DNA of 64,000 nucleotides. Source: Serripes groenlandicus (Eukaryota; Mollusca; Bivalvia; Cardiida; Cardiidae). Location: contig JASEVX010000011.1 in the NCBI GenBank assembly GCA_031761405.1, positions 21,665,996-21,729,995 on the forward strand, written 5' to 3'. Position numbers and translations under genes: made by a program. The notes beneath the pieces were generated by a model, which did not search any database, was not told where the DNA came from, and saw nothing but the letters and a program-made list of their open reading frames with translations. Below, piece by piece: positions 21,391 through 33,547 of the stretch. Position 1 is the stretch's first letter, and each line of letters starts with the position of its first letter.

Positions 21391-22795
21391 AGGAACGACG
21401 GCATTGTCATAGTGATGCCGCCATTGACATAGTGAAAACGCCATTGATATGGTTACGACGGCATTGCCATAGTGACGATGCCATTGACAAAGTGACGAGG
21501 CCATTGACATAGTGACGATGCCATTCACAAAGTGACGACGCCATTGGCATAGTGACGACACCATTGTAATAGTGACGACTCCATTGGCATAGTGACGACG
21601 TAATTGACAAAGTGACGTCGCCATTGACATAGTGATGACGCCAATGACATAGTGACAACGCCATTGGGATAGTGATGACGTAATTGACAAAGTGACGTCG
21701 CCATTGACATAGTGATGACGTCAATGACATAGTGACGACGCCATTGGCATAGTGATGACGTAATTGACAAAGTGACGAGGCCATTGACATAGTGACGACG
21801 CCAATGACATAGTGACGACGCCATTGGGATATCGACGACGGCATTGACATAGTGACGACGCCATTGACAAACTGACGACGGCATTGACATGGTAACGACG
21901 CCATTAATATAATGACGACACCATTGCCATAGTTACGACATCATTGACACACTGATAACGACATTGACATGGTGACGACGCCATTGACATAATGACGACG
22001 CCAATGCCATAGTGACGACGCCATTGGCATAGTGACGTCGTAATTGACAAAGTGACGAGGCCATTGACATAGTGACGACGCCAATGACATAGTGACGACG
22101 CCATTGGCATAGTGACGACGACATTGACATAGTGATGACGCCAACGACATAGTGACGACGCCATTGGCATAGTGATGACGTAATTGACAAAGTTACGACG
22201 ATATTGTCATATTGACGAGTGACGACGGCATCGACATTGTGACGACGGCATTGACATAGTGACGACGCCATTGACATAGTGAAAACGCCATTGACATAGT
22301 GAAAACGCCATTGACATAGTGAATTCGCTATCGATATAGTAGCGACGGCAGCGTCATAGTGACGACGCCATTGACATAGGGAAAACGCCATTGACTTAGT
22401 GAATTTGCCATCGATATAGTTGCGACGGCATCGTCATAGTGACGACGCAATTGACATAGTGAAAATGCCATTGATATAGTAACGATGCTATTGATACACC
22501 GGCGACACCATTGACATAGTGACGACGCCATTGACATAGTGATTGACATAGTGACGACGCCATTGACATAGCGATTGACATAGTGATTGACATAGTGACG
22601 ACGCCAATGACATAGTGACGACGGCATTGACAAAGTGACGACGTCATTGACAAAGTGACGACGCCATTGACAAAGTGACGACGCCATTGACACACTGACG
22701 ACAGCATTGACATAGTGACGGCGGCATTGACATAGTGACGACGGAATTGACATAGTGACGACGCCATTGAGAACGTGACGACGGTATTGACGTAG
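21391..22795. repeat. 20-bp minisatellite array A2
   Basis: About 70 units are present, with variants unlike A1 such as GTAATTGACAAAGTGACG, CATTGGCATAGTGA and a 13-bp TAGTGATTGACA interruption at about 22535-22590. It ends GACGTAGTACATTG, the shared entry to module C. Confidence 0.95.
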
Positions 22796-23545
22796 TACAT
22801 TGATTGTTTGGTGATTAACGCCGCTTTTAACAATTGTTCGGTTATTGTCACGGCTTTTCCTTGGTAAGTTACCATAACTACTGGCCCGTATATCCTGACA
22901 TCACCCATTCATTCGTAATGCTTACCCAGCAACCCTGAGCCACAAGGAGGGCAGGAATTGCTACCCTTTTTAAAGTCTTTGGTATGACCAGACCGGGGAT
23001 CGAACCCTCGACCTTCCGCACCCGAGGCGGTTCGTGACATGCAAGCGGTGGACGGGAAAGAGTTTATTTCGTCCTCACTGCGTTCCTGATACGTTCCCGA
23101 TCCTGTTCTCAACTCTCAATGAGAACGTGGTAAATGTGTTATAATCGCGTGGTGGGATATGATTTGTCGTTTTAGAAACTCAATGGACACGGTGTGTACA
23201 TGATCAAAAGCGTTGTAAAGAATTAGTGGGAGCGTACTAGTTTAAACTTATATATTTTACATCGATTGCGAAATAAGCTTTAAGCTTATATTAATCAAGT
23301 TCGATGTCTGCTTCCTGGAAACATAATCAGTACTTGCGGGGTGTGTGTGGACAAATCCCAAAGGCAGAACCAGCTCATCACAGGATACGAACCCGGGACC
23401 TTTGGCTGAAGAGGCCGACACTCTACCACTGCACAACTGTCTTCCAAGTGCGTAAAAGACGCAATGAGAACCTGGCAGGATGATGGTAAAGAAGTAGAAT
23501 GAACTTTCTTTTTGTTTATTTCCTATTGACTATGTTACCGTTGCT
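22796..23545 (-). repeat. Module C, copy after A2 (SINE plus unique tail)
   Basis: It begins with a minus-orientation SINE (TGATTAACGCCGCTTTTAAC, CGGGGATCGAACCCTCGACC), then GAAAGAGTTTATTTCGTCCT, ATCGCGTGGTGGGATATGAT and a second tRNA-like piece (CGAACCCGGGACCTTTGGCT). It is shared with 31191-31960 and, shortened, 59656-59990. No gene is seen. Confidence 0.85.
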
Positions 23546-23955
23546 TTCAGCGATTTTATTTTTCAGGACATATCGCGATCTCAATCTGAGCGTGAAGGAG
23601 GCATTACGTCATATTACCAGATCATATATACCGAAACATTCTCCGTAATAAATGTACGTAAGCGAAGCATCATGAGCAAAATATAACACGACGGATCCAA
23701 TGGTTTATTGACTTTTTTCGCCAATATTATTTTAGTTATATCACGGCGACAGTTCACCTATCCATGATGCATGTGTAAACAAACCAGTTCTAGACTAGGA
23801 AAGTTGCTTTGCCCAAGGGCACTCCACCATGACGGGTTCGCCGCGACTGGGGATCGAACCCGGGGCGGATTCATTACGACAGATACAAACTGTTTTCAAA
23901 AAGCCATCTGCTGCAGAGGCGTCAGAAAGCGTCTATATGAGAAGAAATGGTTAAA
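23546..23955 (-). mobile_element. SINE fragment joined to a TTAA-element right arm
   Basis: TTTTAGTTATATCACGGCGA and GACTGGGGATCGAACCCGGG form a minus-orientation SINE. It runs into TTTTCAAAAAGCCATCTGCT and AGAAATGGTTAA, the right arm of the TTAA element. There is no array on the left here, unlike at 20165. Confidence 0.7.
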
Positions 23956-25430
23956 TCCCCAGTCGCGACGGTCGTGATTGAGTGCCCTTGCATCGGCAAG
24001 GCACATTTCCTAGCCTAGAACTGGTTTGATTACACAGGGATCGTGAATACGTAATATATGAGCCGTCCCGCGAGGAAACCAACATTATGCGTAAAGTATC
24101 GACCTGGATCAGCTAAGCATGCCGCGAAGCCTTACCCGGATGGACACTTTTCGTCTCCTGTGGATTTTTTGCTTCAGGAATTATTACTCTATACCTCTAT
24201 CCCCCTGGGACGGAATGTGTCGGCCAAGATCAGACTGCGTAGGCTGATCTGGGTCGATACATTTCGCAGAGGGCATAATGTTGGTTTTCTCGCTGGACGG
24301 CTTATATCTGAAAATAAGTTGAAAACAGGGTAAAAAACTCTTATTCAAGAAATTCCGCCTGATGTTAGATAGACCTGAATGCGTCTTCTAGAATAGTAGA
24401 TCATTACGCTTTCACACAGCCTCGGGCGTCTTCACTTTCCGCCTATTTGTTGATAGACCCAGATGCGTCTTCTGACAAAGATTTAGAGTTGTAGCCCTAT
24501 TAGTTTTGAATGCAGACAACTTTAAAACAACAGACGGTGGAATATGGCTGTAAACGCAATTAATTTGTAACAGGTATACAGTCAAACATGTGCTAAATAC
24601 CGACGTTATATCTAAATTCTCTGTCTAAAGCAACCACACTTTTAATTTCTCAATCAATCATTTTCTGCTTAAATGGTCCTGCAATTAAAGACCACCTGTG
24701 AACAAAGACCAGGTTGGTCTCCTCCACTGGATGGTCTTTAAACACAGGTTGGACCGTATTAGAAAGTGTATAGTAGTACTATGGTGCCATTTTGGCTATA
24801 AAGGTTAGGGCAATATTAGTATCAATCAAAAGAAACAAAGAGTTGTCGTTACGACATTTTGTCGTTTTCATTGTTGTTCTAGGTTTTAAACATTTAGAAT
24901 TTATTTGGACAAATAAAGAAAGGTTCACAGATAATCCGTAAAATTCTTGTAAAAGCACACACAACCTATCTCCCTTACTACACTAATTTTGATCAGGTAT
25001 CAAACTGTTAAGCCCCCTTCACATTATACCACTGTCTAACTACGTCCTCAAAAATGTGTACTATCGCAGTAAGAGCTTGTACAAGGGTTGATCTAAAGTA
25101 ATAGGACTTTCTTAATAACTTTTGTATTATTTGATACACAATGATGACATTCATACCATATACATGCATATTTGTTTTTGCTCTACTTTATGGCGACTTA
25201 ATATTTTTAATATTGCCATTAGTTATAAATCGTTTTGATAAAATAAGTTTGATTTGTGTCGAAACTATAACTTAAAGTCCTCGTACAACGCAGTAGAAAT
25301 ATGTACGGACGTGATACGGCGGTCTTTATGAACCTTGAGGACGTGGAGGAACTTTGACTATTTAAAAAACACAATACGCAGTGAAGACGTTGAGGAACCA
25401 GAACGCAGTAAGAACTGCACCAGGTCAAAG
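23956..25430 (+). repeat. B module, copy 3, with a nested MITE
   Basis: It is collinear with 20230-21390 except for the element at 24059-24304, which lies in the stretch that elsewhere reads GTGAATAAGTGAACTGTCGC. It ends at the A3 array. Confidence 0.85.
24059..24304. mobile_element. MITE with TGAGCCGTCC ends, TA target
   Basis: The ends TGAGCCGTCCCGCGAGGAAA and TTTCTCGCTGGACGGCTTA are inverted, and inner arms AACCAACATTATGC and GCATAATGTTGGTT pair exactly. TA flanks both sides. I associate this type of element with bivalve genomes (from memory, not checked). An open frame through it is incidental. Confidence 0.8.
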
Positions 25431-27160
25431 GAACGACGGCATTGGCATAGTGAAGATACCATTAACATAGTGACGACGCCATCGACATAATGACGACACC
25501 ATTGCCATAGTGACGACGCCATTGACATAATGACGAGGCCATTTTCATAGTGACGACGTCATTGACATAGTGACTACAGCATCGACAAAGTAAAGACGGC
25601 ATTGACATTGTGACGACGGCATCGACAAAGTAAGGACGGCATTGACATTGTGACGACGACATTGACATAGTGACGACGCCATTGACATATTGACGATGCC
25701 ATTGACACAGTGGCGACGCCATTGACACAGTGGCGACGCCATCGACATAGTGACGTCGGCATTGACATAGTAATGACGTCATTGATATAGTGACGAAGGC
25801 ATTGACATAATGACGACGGCATTGCCATAGTGAAAACGCCATTGACATAGTGATGACGCCATTGACATAGTGACGACGCAATCGATATAGTTACGACGGC
25901 ATTGACATAGTGAAAACGGCATTGACTTAGTGACGACGCCATTGACATAGTGATAACGCCATTGACATAGTGACAACACCATCGATATAATGACGACGGC
26001 ATTGACATAGTGACAACGGCATTGACATATTGACGACGGCATTGACACATTGGCGACGCCAGTGACATAGTGATGTCGGCATTGACATAGTAACGACGCT
26101 ATTGATATAGTGACGAAGGCATTGGCATAATGATAACGGCATTGGCATAGTGAAAACGCCATTGACATAGTGACGACGCCATCGATATAGTTACGACGGC
26201 ATTGACATAGTGACAACGGCATTGACATAGTGACGACGGCATTGACATAGTGATAACGCCATCGATAAAGTTACGACGGCATTGACATAGTGACGACGGC
26301 ATTGACATAGTGACAACGGCATTGACATAGTGACGACGCCATTGACATATTGACGATACAATTGACACAGTGGCGACGCCATCGACATAGTGACGTCGGC
26401 ATTGACATAGTAATGACGTCATTGATATAGTGACGAAGGCATTGACATAATGACGACGGCATTGCCATAGTAAAAACGCCATTGACATAGTGATGACGCC
26501 ATTGACATAGTGACGACGCAATCGATATAGTTACGACGGCATTGACATAGTGAAAACGGCATTGACATAGTGACGACGCCATTGACATAGTGATAACGCC
26601 ATTGACATAGTGACAACACCATCGATATAATGACGACGGCATTGACATAGTGACAACGGCATTGACATATTGACGACGGCATTGACACAGTGGCGACGCC
26701 AGTGACATAGTGATGTCGGCATTGACATAGTAACGACGCCATTGATATAGTGACGAAGGCATTGGCATAATGATAACGGCATTGGCATAGTGAAAACGCC
26801 ATTGACATAGTGACGACGCCATCGATATAGTTACGACGGCATTGACATAGTGACAACGGCATTGACATAGTGACGACGGCATTGACATAGTGATAACGCC
26901 ATCGATAAAGTTACGACGGCATTGACATAGTGACGACGGCATTGACAATGTGACGACGGCATTGACATAGTGACGACGGCATTGACATAACGACGAAGGC
27001 ATTGACATAATGAAAACGCCATTGACAAAGTGACGACGCCATTGCAATAGTGACGACCTATTGACATATTGACAACGCCATCGATATAGTAACGACGGTA
27101 TTGACATATTGGCGACGGCATTGCCATAGTGACGACCGCATTGACATAGTGACGGCGCCA
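25431..27160. repeat. 20-bp minisatellite array A3 with 640-bp higher-order period
   Basis: About 86 units are present. ATCGACATAGTGACGTCGGC at 25741 recurs at 26381, and the variants that follow (TAATGACGTC, TGACGAAGGC) recur at the same 640-bp spacing. TGGCGACGCC and GTTACGACGG variants are typical of this array. Confidence 0.95.
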
Positions 27161-27764
27161 TTCGTCTCTGCTATTATGTTTTCAAAAAGCCGTCAGCTGC
27201 AGAGACGTCAGAAAGCGTCTATATGAGGGAAAGGGTTAAATCCCCAGTCGCGGCGTTCCTGATAAAGTGCCCTTGCATGGGCAAGGCACATGTCTTAGCC
27301 TAGAACTGGTTTGATTACACACGGATCGTGAATAAGTGATCTGTCGCCGTGATATAACTGAAAATTAATTGAAAACGGAGTAAAATAAAAAAGAAAATCC
27401 GCCTGATGTTAGATAGACCTGAATGCGTCTTCTAGAATAGTAGATCATTACGCTTTCACACAGTCTCAGCAGTCTTCACTTTTCGCCTATTTGTTAATAG
27501 ATCCAGATGCGTCTTCTGACACACATTTAGAGTTGTAGCTCCATTAGTTTTCAATGCAGACAACTTTAAAACAACAGACAAAGGAATATTGTTTTAAGCA
27601 CAATTAATTTGCAACCGATACACGTATACAGTCAAACATGTGCTAAATATCGACTTTGTATCTAAATTCTCTATCTATAGCAACCACACTTCTAATTTCT
27701 GAATTAATTATTTTCCGCTTAAATGATCCTGCAATTAAAGACCACGTGAGAACAAAGACCAGGC
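27161..27764 (+). repeat. B module, copy 4, truncated by array A4
   Basis: It starts at the array-TTAA arm junction (TATTATGTTTTCAAAAAGCC) and follows other B copies until GAACAAAGACCAGG. There the A4 array begins, so the right ~650 bp are missing. Confidence 0.85.
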
Positions 27765-28082
27765 ATTGACATAATGACGACGGCATTGACATAGTGAAAA
27801 CGACATTGACAAAGAGACGCCATTGACATAGTGAAGACGCCATTGACATAGTGACGACGCCATCGATATAGTAACAACGGCATTGACATAGTGACAACTG
27901 CATTGACATAGTGACGACGCCATTGACATAGTGATGACGCCATTGACATAGTGACATCGCCATCGATATAGTAACGACGGCATTGACATAGTGATAACGG
28001 CATTGACATAGTGACGACGGCATTGACATAGTGACAACGGCATTGACATAGTGACGACGGCATTGACATAGTGACCACGCCA
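27765..28082. repeat. 20-bp minisatellite array A4 (short)
   Basis: About 16 units are present. The left edge is a novel join to the middle of B; the right edge is the standard CATTCTTCTTTGTCACTATG junction. Confidence 0.93.
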
Positions 28083-29345
28083 TTCTTCTTTGTCACTATG
28101 TTTTCAAAAGGCCGTCTGCTGCAGAGGCGTCAGAAAGTGTCTATATGAGGAGAAAGGGATAAATCCCCAGTCGCGCCGGTCCTGATTGAGTGCTCTCGCA
28201 TGGGTAAGGCACATTTCGTAGCCTAAAACTGGTTTGATTAAACGGGGATCGTGAATAAGTGAACTGTTGCCTTGATATAACTGAAAATAAGTTAAAAACG
28301 GGGTAAAACTCCTTTAAAAAAAATCCGCCTGAATGTTAGATAGACCTGAATGCGTCTTCTAGAATAGTAGATAATTATGCGATCACACGGTCTCACCAGT
28401 CTTCACTTTCCGCCTATTTATTGATTTACTTAGATGCGTCTTCTGACAAACATTTAGAGTTGTAGCCCCATTAGTTGTCAATGCAGACAACTTTAAAACA
28501 ACAGACAAAGGAATATTGTTGTAAACGCAATTAATTTGCAACAGATATACAGTCAAACATGAGCTAAATACCGACTTTGTATCTAAATTCCTTGTCTATA
28601 GCACTGCACACTTTTAATTGCTCAATTAAATATATTTTGCTTAAATGATCCTGCAAAATGATTAAATGATTGTGCTTAAAGACCACATGTGAACAAAGAC
28701 CAGGTTGGTCTCCTCCAATGGATGGTCTTTAAACACAGGTTGGACTGTATTAGAAAGTGTACAGTAGTAATATGGTGCCATTTTAGCTGTAAAGGTAAGG
28801 GCAATATTATTATCAATCAAAATAAACAAAGAGTTGTCGTTACGACATTTTGTCATTTCATTGTTGTTCTTATAAACATTTAGAATGTATTTGGACAAAT
28901 AAAGAAAGGTTCACAGATAATCCGTAAAATTCTTGTAAAAGCACACACAACTTGTCTCCCTTACTACACTAATTTTGATAAAGTACCCCCTTCACATTAT
29001 ACTAAATTGCAACTACGTCCTCGAAAATGTGTGATACCGCAGTAAGAATTTGTACGAGGCTTGATCCAAAGTAATAGGACTTTCTTAATAACTTTTGTAT
29101 TATTTGATACACATTGATGACATTCATACCATATACATGTATTTGTTTTTGCTCTGCTTTATGACTTAATATTTTTAATACTGTCATTAGTTTAGTTATA
29201 AATAGTTTTGATTTGTGTCGAAATTATAACTTAAAGTCCTTTTACGTTTCGATCACCCCTCGTAACACGCAGTATAAATCGGTACGGACGCGATACGGCG
29301 GTCTTTATGAAATTGGAGAAAGTGGTGGAACTTTGACTATTTAAA
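28083..29345 (+). repeat. B module, copy 5, left part
   Basis: It follows copies 2 and 3 from the TTAA-element arm to GGAACTTTGACTATTTAAA, where an insertion interrupts it. The module resumes at about 30133. Confidence 0.85.
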
Positions 29346-30132
29346 TCAAAGCGCCAATGGCACTGTAGTGGCGATCGTATGGAAAATCCTGCAAAGTAAC
29401 AAGCAGTATATTGGTGTAGGGCTTGCGATGACTCTGGTGCGGGTAAATTTGAGAATGTATCAACCCTGCATCTTTTGACAGTAGAATAATGTTAGTTTGC
29501 CAAAATGTTGTCTTGCCAAACTGTTCAATTTATAAATTTATAAAAATATAGGCATATATTATAATGCTCGATCTCCAAACTAAATTAGGCTACACTTTCA
29601 GCATTGATTGTTAATTGACTCTAGAACGTGCAGACGTGTATACATAACGTGTGTACACACTGACATCGTGTGTCCTTTAAACCTTTGTAAACCAGTCTTA
29701 TCATCTAGACGCTTTCATATATTTAAACAACTATACAATAAAGCGTTTATAATATTGAGATAATTAGAGTCTCGCGAGCTATTTATAGAACCTTTTGGAA
29801 TTTCCAGATTTGAGATATTTGCAAGGCAGATAGCACGCGCAATGATATTTATTATCTGCCCAATCATGACGAAGATAATATTTACATATTTTAACTCTAT
29901 GTAGATAATGTCTCGATAAAACTCAAATATTAGTAACAATCCGGTACCAAAGTAGCACTGACATAATTATTATTAATCACGTCTCTGCATCAATGATGGA
30001 ACTATAACGGATGTGAGTAAATTAGTTTGCAGTAAGGAAAACAAATATCAACCGATTGTTCAAAACCGACTATGTAAATAGTTTTCGTTGTTGTTGTTTC
30101 TGTTAGCATTGTGGCGATTGTCAAACCAATCG
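29346..30132. mobile_element. ~790-bp insertion in B5, hairpin-ended
   Basis: Other B copies read ACTATTTAAAAAACACAGTA without this segment. The left end has CGCCA...TGGCG inverted within 22 bp. The right end has a perfect hairpin, GTGGCGATTG and CAATCGCCAC, with a 6-nt loop, just before the junction. No target duplication or coding region is clear. A hairpin near one end is reminiscent of Helitron-type elements, but I cannot show that. Confidence 0.6.
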
Positions 30133-31190
30133 CCACAAAAACACAATACGCAGTGAGGACATGGAGGAATAAGAACGCAGTAAGAACTTCAAAAGGTCAT
30201 AGGAACGACGGCATTGACAAAGTGAAGAAGCCATTGACATAGTTACGACGCCATTGCTATAATGACGACACTATTGCCATAATGACGACGGCATTAACAT
30301 ATTGACGACGCCATTGGCATATTGACGACGCCATTGGCATATTGACGACGGCATCGACAAAGTAACGATGGCATTGCCATGTGACGACAGCCTTGACATA
30401 GTGGCGACACCATTGCCATAGTGACGTTGGCAATGACATAGTAACGATGCCACTGACATAGTGACGACGGCATTGACATAGTGACTACGGCATTGGCATA
30501 GTGAAGACGCCATTGACAAAATGACGACGCAATTGACATAGTGAAGACACCATTGACATAGTGACGACGCCATTGACATATTGACGACGGCAATGCCATA
30601 GGGACGACGTCATTGACATAGTGTCGACGGCATTGACATAGTGAAGACGCCATTGACAAAGTTACGACGCCATTTATATAGTGGAGACGTCATTGACATA
30701 GTGACGAAGCCATTGACAAAGTGACGACGCCGACGCCATTGATAAAGTAACGACTTCATTGTCATAGTGACGACGGCATTGACATAGTAAAAACGCCATT
30801 GATATAGTTACGACGGCATTGACATAGTGACGACTTCATTGACAAAGTGACGACGCCATTGACATAGTGAAAACGCCATTGACAAATTGGCGACGCCATC
30901 GATAAAGTGACGTCGGCATTGAAATAGTAACGTCGCCATCTGCATAGTGACGACGCCATTGACATAGTGACGACGACATTGACATAGTAACGACGGCATT
31001 GACATAGTGACAATGGCATTGACATAGTGACGACGGCATTGACATAGTGACAACGCCATTGCCATAGTGACGACGCCATTGACATAGTGACGACGCCATT
31101 GGCATAGTGACGACGGCATTGACATAGTGACGGCGGCATTGATATCGTGGCGACGCTATTGAAATAGTGACGACGGCATTGACGTAGTAC
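30133..31190. repeat. End of B5 and 20-bp minisatellite array A5
   Basis: ACACAATACGCAGTGAGGAC through GGTCATAGGAACGACGG closes B5 (to about 30203). The array follows with about 49 units and many private variants. It ends GACGTAGTACATTG into module C. Confidence 0.93.
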
Positions 31191-31960
31191 ATTGATTGTT
31201 TGGTGATAAACGCCGCTTTCAACAATTGTTCAGCTATATCACGGCGTTTTTATTGGTAAGTTACCATTACTACTGGCCCGTATATCCTGACACCACCCAT
31301 TCAGTCGTGATGCTTACCCCGCAACCCTGGGCCAAAATGAGGGCAGGAACTGTTACCATTTTTGAATTCTTTAGTATGACCCGACCTTGGGTCGAACCCT
31401 CAACTTCCTGCACCCGAGGCGGACACTGTACTACTACTACTACACCACCGAGGCGGTTCATGACATGCAAGGGGTGGACGGGAAAGAGTTTATTTCGTCC
31501 TCACTGCGCTCCTGATACGTTCCCGATCCTGTTCTCACCTTTCGATGGGAACATGGTTAATGCGTGATAATCGCGTGGTGGGATATGATTGGTCGTTTTA
31601 GTAACTCAATGGACACTGTGTGTGCATGATCAAAAGCGTTGTAAAAGTTAGTGGGAGCGTACTAGTTTAAACGGATATATTTTACATCGATTGCGAAACA
31701 AGCTTTAAGCTTATATTTATCACGTTCGAATAACTGCTTCCTGGAGACATAACCAGTACTCGCGCCGTGTGTGTGGACAAATCCCAAAGGCGGAACCAGC
31801 TCATCACAGGATTCGAACTGCGGAAATTTGGCTGGAAAGGCCAACGCTCTACCACTGCACAACTGTCTTCAAAGTGTGTAATAGACGCAACGAGAACCTG
31901 GCAGGATCATAGTAAAGAAGTAAAATGCTTTTTGTTTATTTCCTATTGACAATGTTCCCG
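31191..31960 (-). repeat. Module C, copy after A5
   Basis: It has the same order as 22796-23545: SINE (GATAAACGCCGCTTTCAACA, TTGGGTCGAACCCTCAAC), GAAAGAGTTTATTTCGTCC, GCGTGGTGGGATATGATT and a tRNA-like end. A (CTA)n run lies at about 31430-31442. No gene is seen. Confidence 0.85.
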
Positions 31961-31964
31961 TTGC

Positions 31965-32048
31965 GTTCATCGTGGTCTAGTGGTTACCGCGCGATATTTG
32001 ATACCGTGACAGCCATTTTAGAGTACCCGTGGGAAAATGCACATTTCC
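31965..32048 (+). mobile_element. SINE tRNA-like head fragment
   Basis: TCGTGGTCTAGTGGTTACCG resembles a tRNA A-box region. It is followed by a short repeat segment (ATGCACATTTCC) that recurs at 32475-32488. Confidence 0.5.
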
Positions 32049-32414
32049 TACCCGGCTGTAGCTTTTCCGGGGACTCTAACGAAAATCCCCGGAAAATCCC
32101 CGGAGTATTCGGACAACTTTCCAGGGATACTTTTGGATAATCTGACACTTTCCATAGAAATTCAAGTACATTTAAGTGGAAAACCTGGACATTCTATGGA
32201 CAACCCGAAACGGTTCCATGGACACCCCGGAACGGTTCTGTGAACACCCTGGAATGGTTCCGTGGACCCCGGAGTATTCGGACCATTTCCAGCGTTTTTG
32301 CATCTTAACATTAAATTCCATGGTTTTTTCCATGTTTTTTTCATGGTTTCCCTGTATTTTCCGTGTATTTTTGTATTTTCTGTTAAGAGTCCCCGGAAAA
32401 GCTACAGCCGGGTA
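32049..32414. mobile_element. MITE inserted at TA, with inner 25-bp repeats
   Basis: Ends are CCCGGCTGTAGCTTTTCCGG and CCGGAAAAGCTACAGCCGGG, flanked by TA. The flanking sequence is duplicated just downstream as ACATTTCC-TA-GTCTATATC (32481-32499) with no element, a built-in empty site. Three ~25-bp GGACACCCCGGAACGGTTC repeats lie inside. A TA target suggests Tc1/mariner-type mobilisation (inference). Confidence 0.88.
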
Positions 32415-32545
32415 GTCTATATCACTGGTCGGTACCTCGTGGATCATTGATAAGTGGACTAGAGTGCCCACGGGCAATGCACATTTCCTAGTCTATATCA
32501 CTGGTCGGTCCCCTTGGATCATTGATAAGGGACAAAAGTAGTGAT
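32415..32545 (+). repeat. ~75-bp tandem duplication
   Basis: GTCTATATCACTGGTCGGTA to GGATCATTGATAAG repeats at about 32491-32530. The intervening GTGCCCACGGGCAATGC resembles the sequence left of the MITE. Confidence 0.75.
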
Positions 32546-32589
32546 ATAACCGAACTACTGTAGAGACGGTATTAAACATTAATTGATTG

Positions 32590-32850
32590 GTTAATTGATT
32601 GGTTGGTGATTTACGCCACTTCCAACGATTTTTCAATTATATCACGGCGTTTCCTAGATAAGTTACCAGTACTCCTGGTCCATTTATCCTGAAATCAGCC
32701 AGTCAGTCGTAATGCTAACCCCGCAAACCTGAGCGCCAAGGAGGGCAGCCATTAATACCACTTTGGGGTGACACGATAGGGGATCGAACCCGCGACCCCA
32801 CATCATAAGCGGACGCTCTACCACTACACCACCGAGAGGGTCTCAAATAT
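32590..32850 (-). mobile_element. tRNA-derived SINE
   Basis: The core ATTTACGCCACTTCCAACGA and TTATATCACGGCGTTTCC is followed by GGGGATCGAACCCGCGACCC and GGACGCTCTACCACTACACC (tRNA-like on minus). Confidence 0.85.
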
Positions 32851-33297
32851 CAATAAAGCAATCATCATGTTGTAGTGAACGCAATCTTTACACGAGCAAA
32901 ATATGTGTATGATCGACCGCCTCGAGCGCCCGCCTATCCTATAGCGCCTTTATTGTATGTAGCAGACCTTCTATATAATGAATTAGTAGTATGTATTGTC
33001 ATTAACAGAGGGTCCGTTTCCGCATGTTTGTACTGAACAAATCATGAAACTCATTGCACTATACATTTTGTGCCAGTTCAAGCATATATCTACAAATGAA
33101 TATATAATTGTACCTGTGCAATCGGATAAACTCGGCAATTGAAACACAGAAATTAGAACATTGGCATCGTTTATGAATGTGCCAGAAACTAAGGTAATGA
33201 ATCCGTTTCTTGTTATGTTAATTTCATTAAAATCAGGCCAAGATACTTCGGCATACGTATATTGAATCTGACGACACCGCATGAAATGTCACCTCGA
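32851..33297. other. Spacer, no gene seen
   Basis: A minus-strand open frame at 32983-33282 has no recognisable domain, and I find no other support for it. Confidence 0.4.
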
Positions 33298-33547
33298 ATC
33301 GAGGGCTTGGCGTGAAACGGTTTTAACTCAAATTGGTATTTTCTTACCACGGTTAATCACCTCGCCATAAACTCTTTATAAGCGTTATAATCATTTTTCT
33401 TGACAAACAATGGAAATTTAGGTGCCATTGCTCGTTCTGAGCAATGGCACATAAATTTCCATTGTTTACAAAGTGGTCAAAATTGCCCCTAAACCAGTGT
33501 TTTCAAAATAGGTTTTTAGTTACAACCGTCTCACGCCAAGCCCTCGG
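33298..33547. mobile_element. Foldback element with TCGAGGGCTTGGCGTG ends, reverse copy
   Basis: It starts TCGAGGGCTTGGCGTGAAAC and ends CTCACGCCAAGCCCTCGG. The centre palindrome AGGTGCCATTGCTCG...GAGCAATGGCAC is intact. It is related to 5364-5585 and 52154-52401 but inverted internally. Confidence 0.85.

Noticed and set aside
24058..24333. 91-codon frame in B3
   Set aside because: It lies wholly in a MITE with inverted ends.
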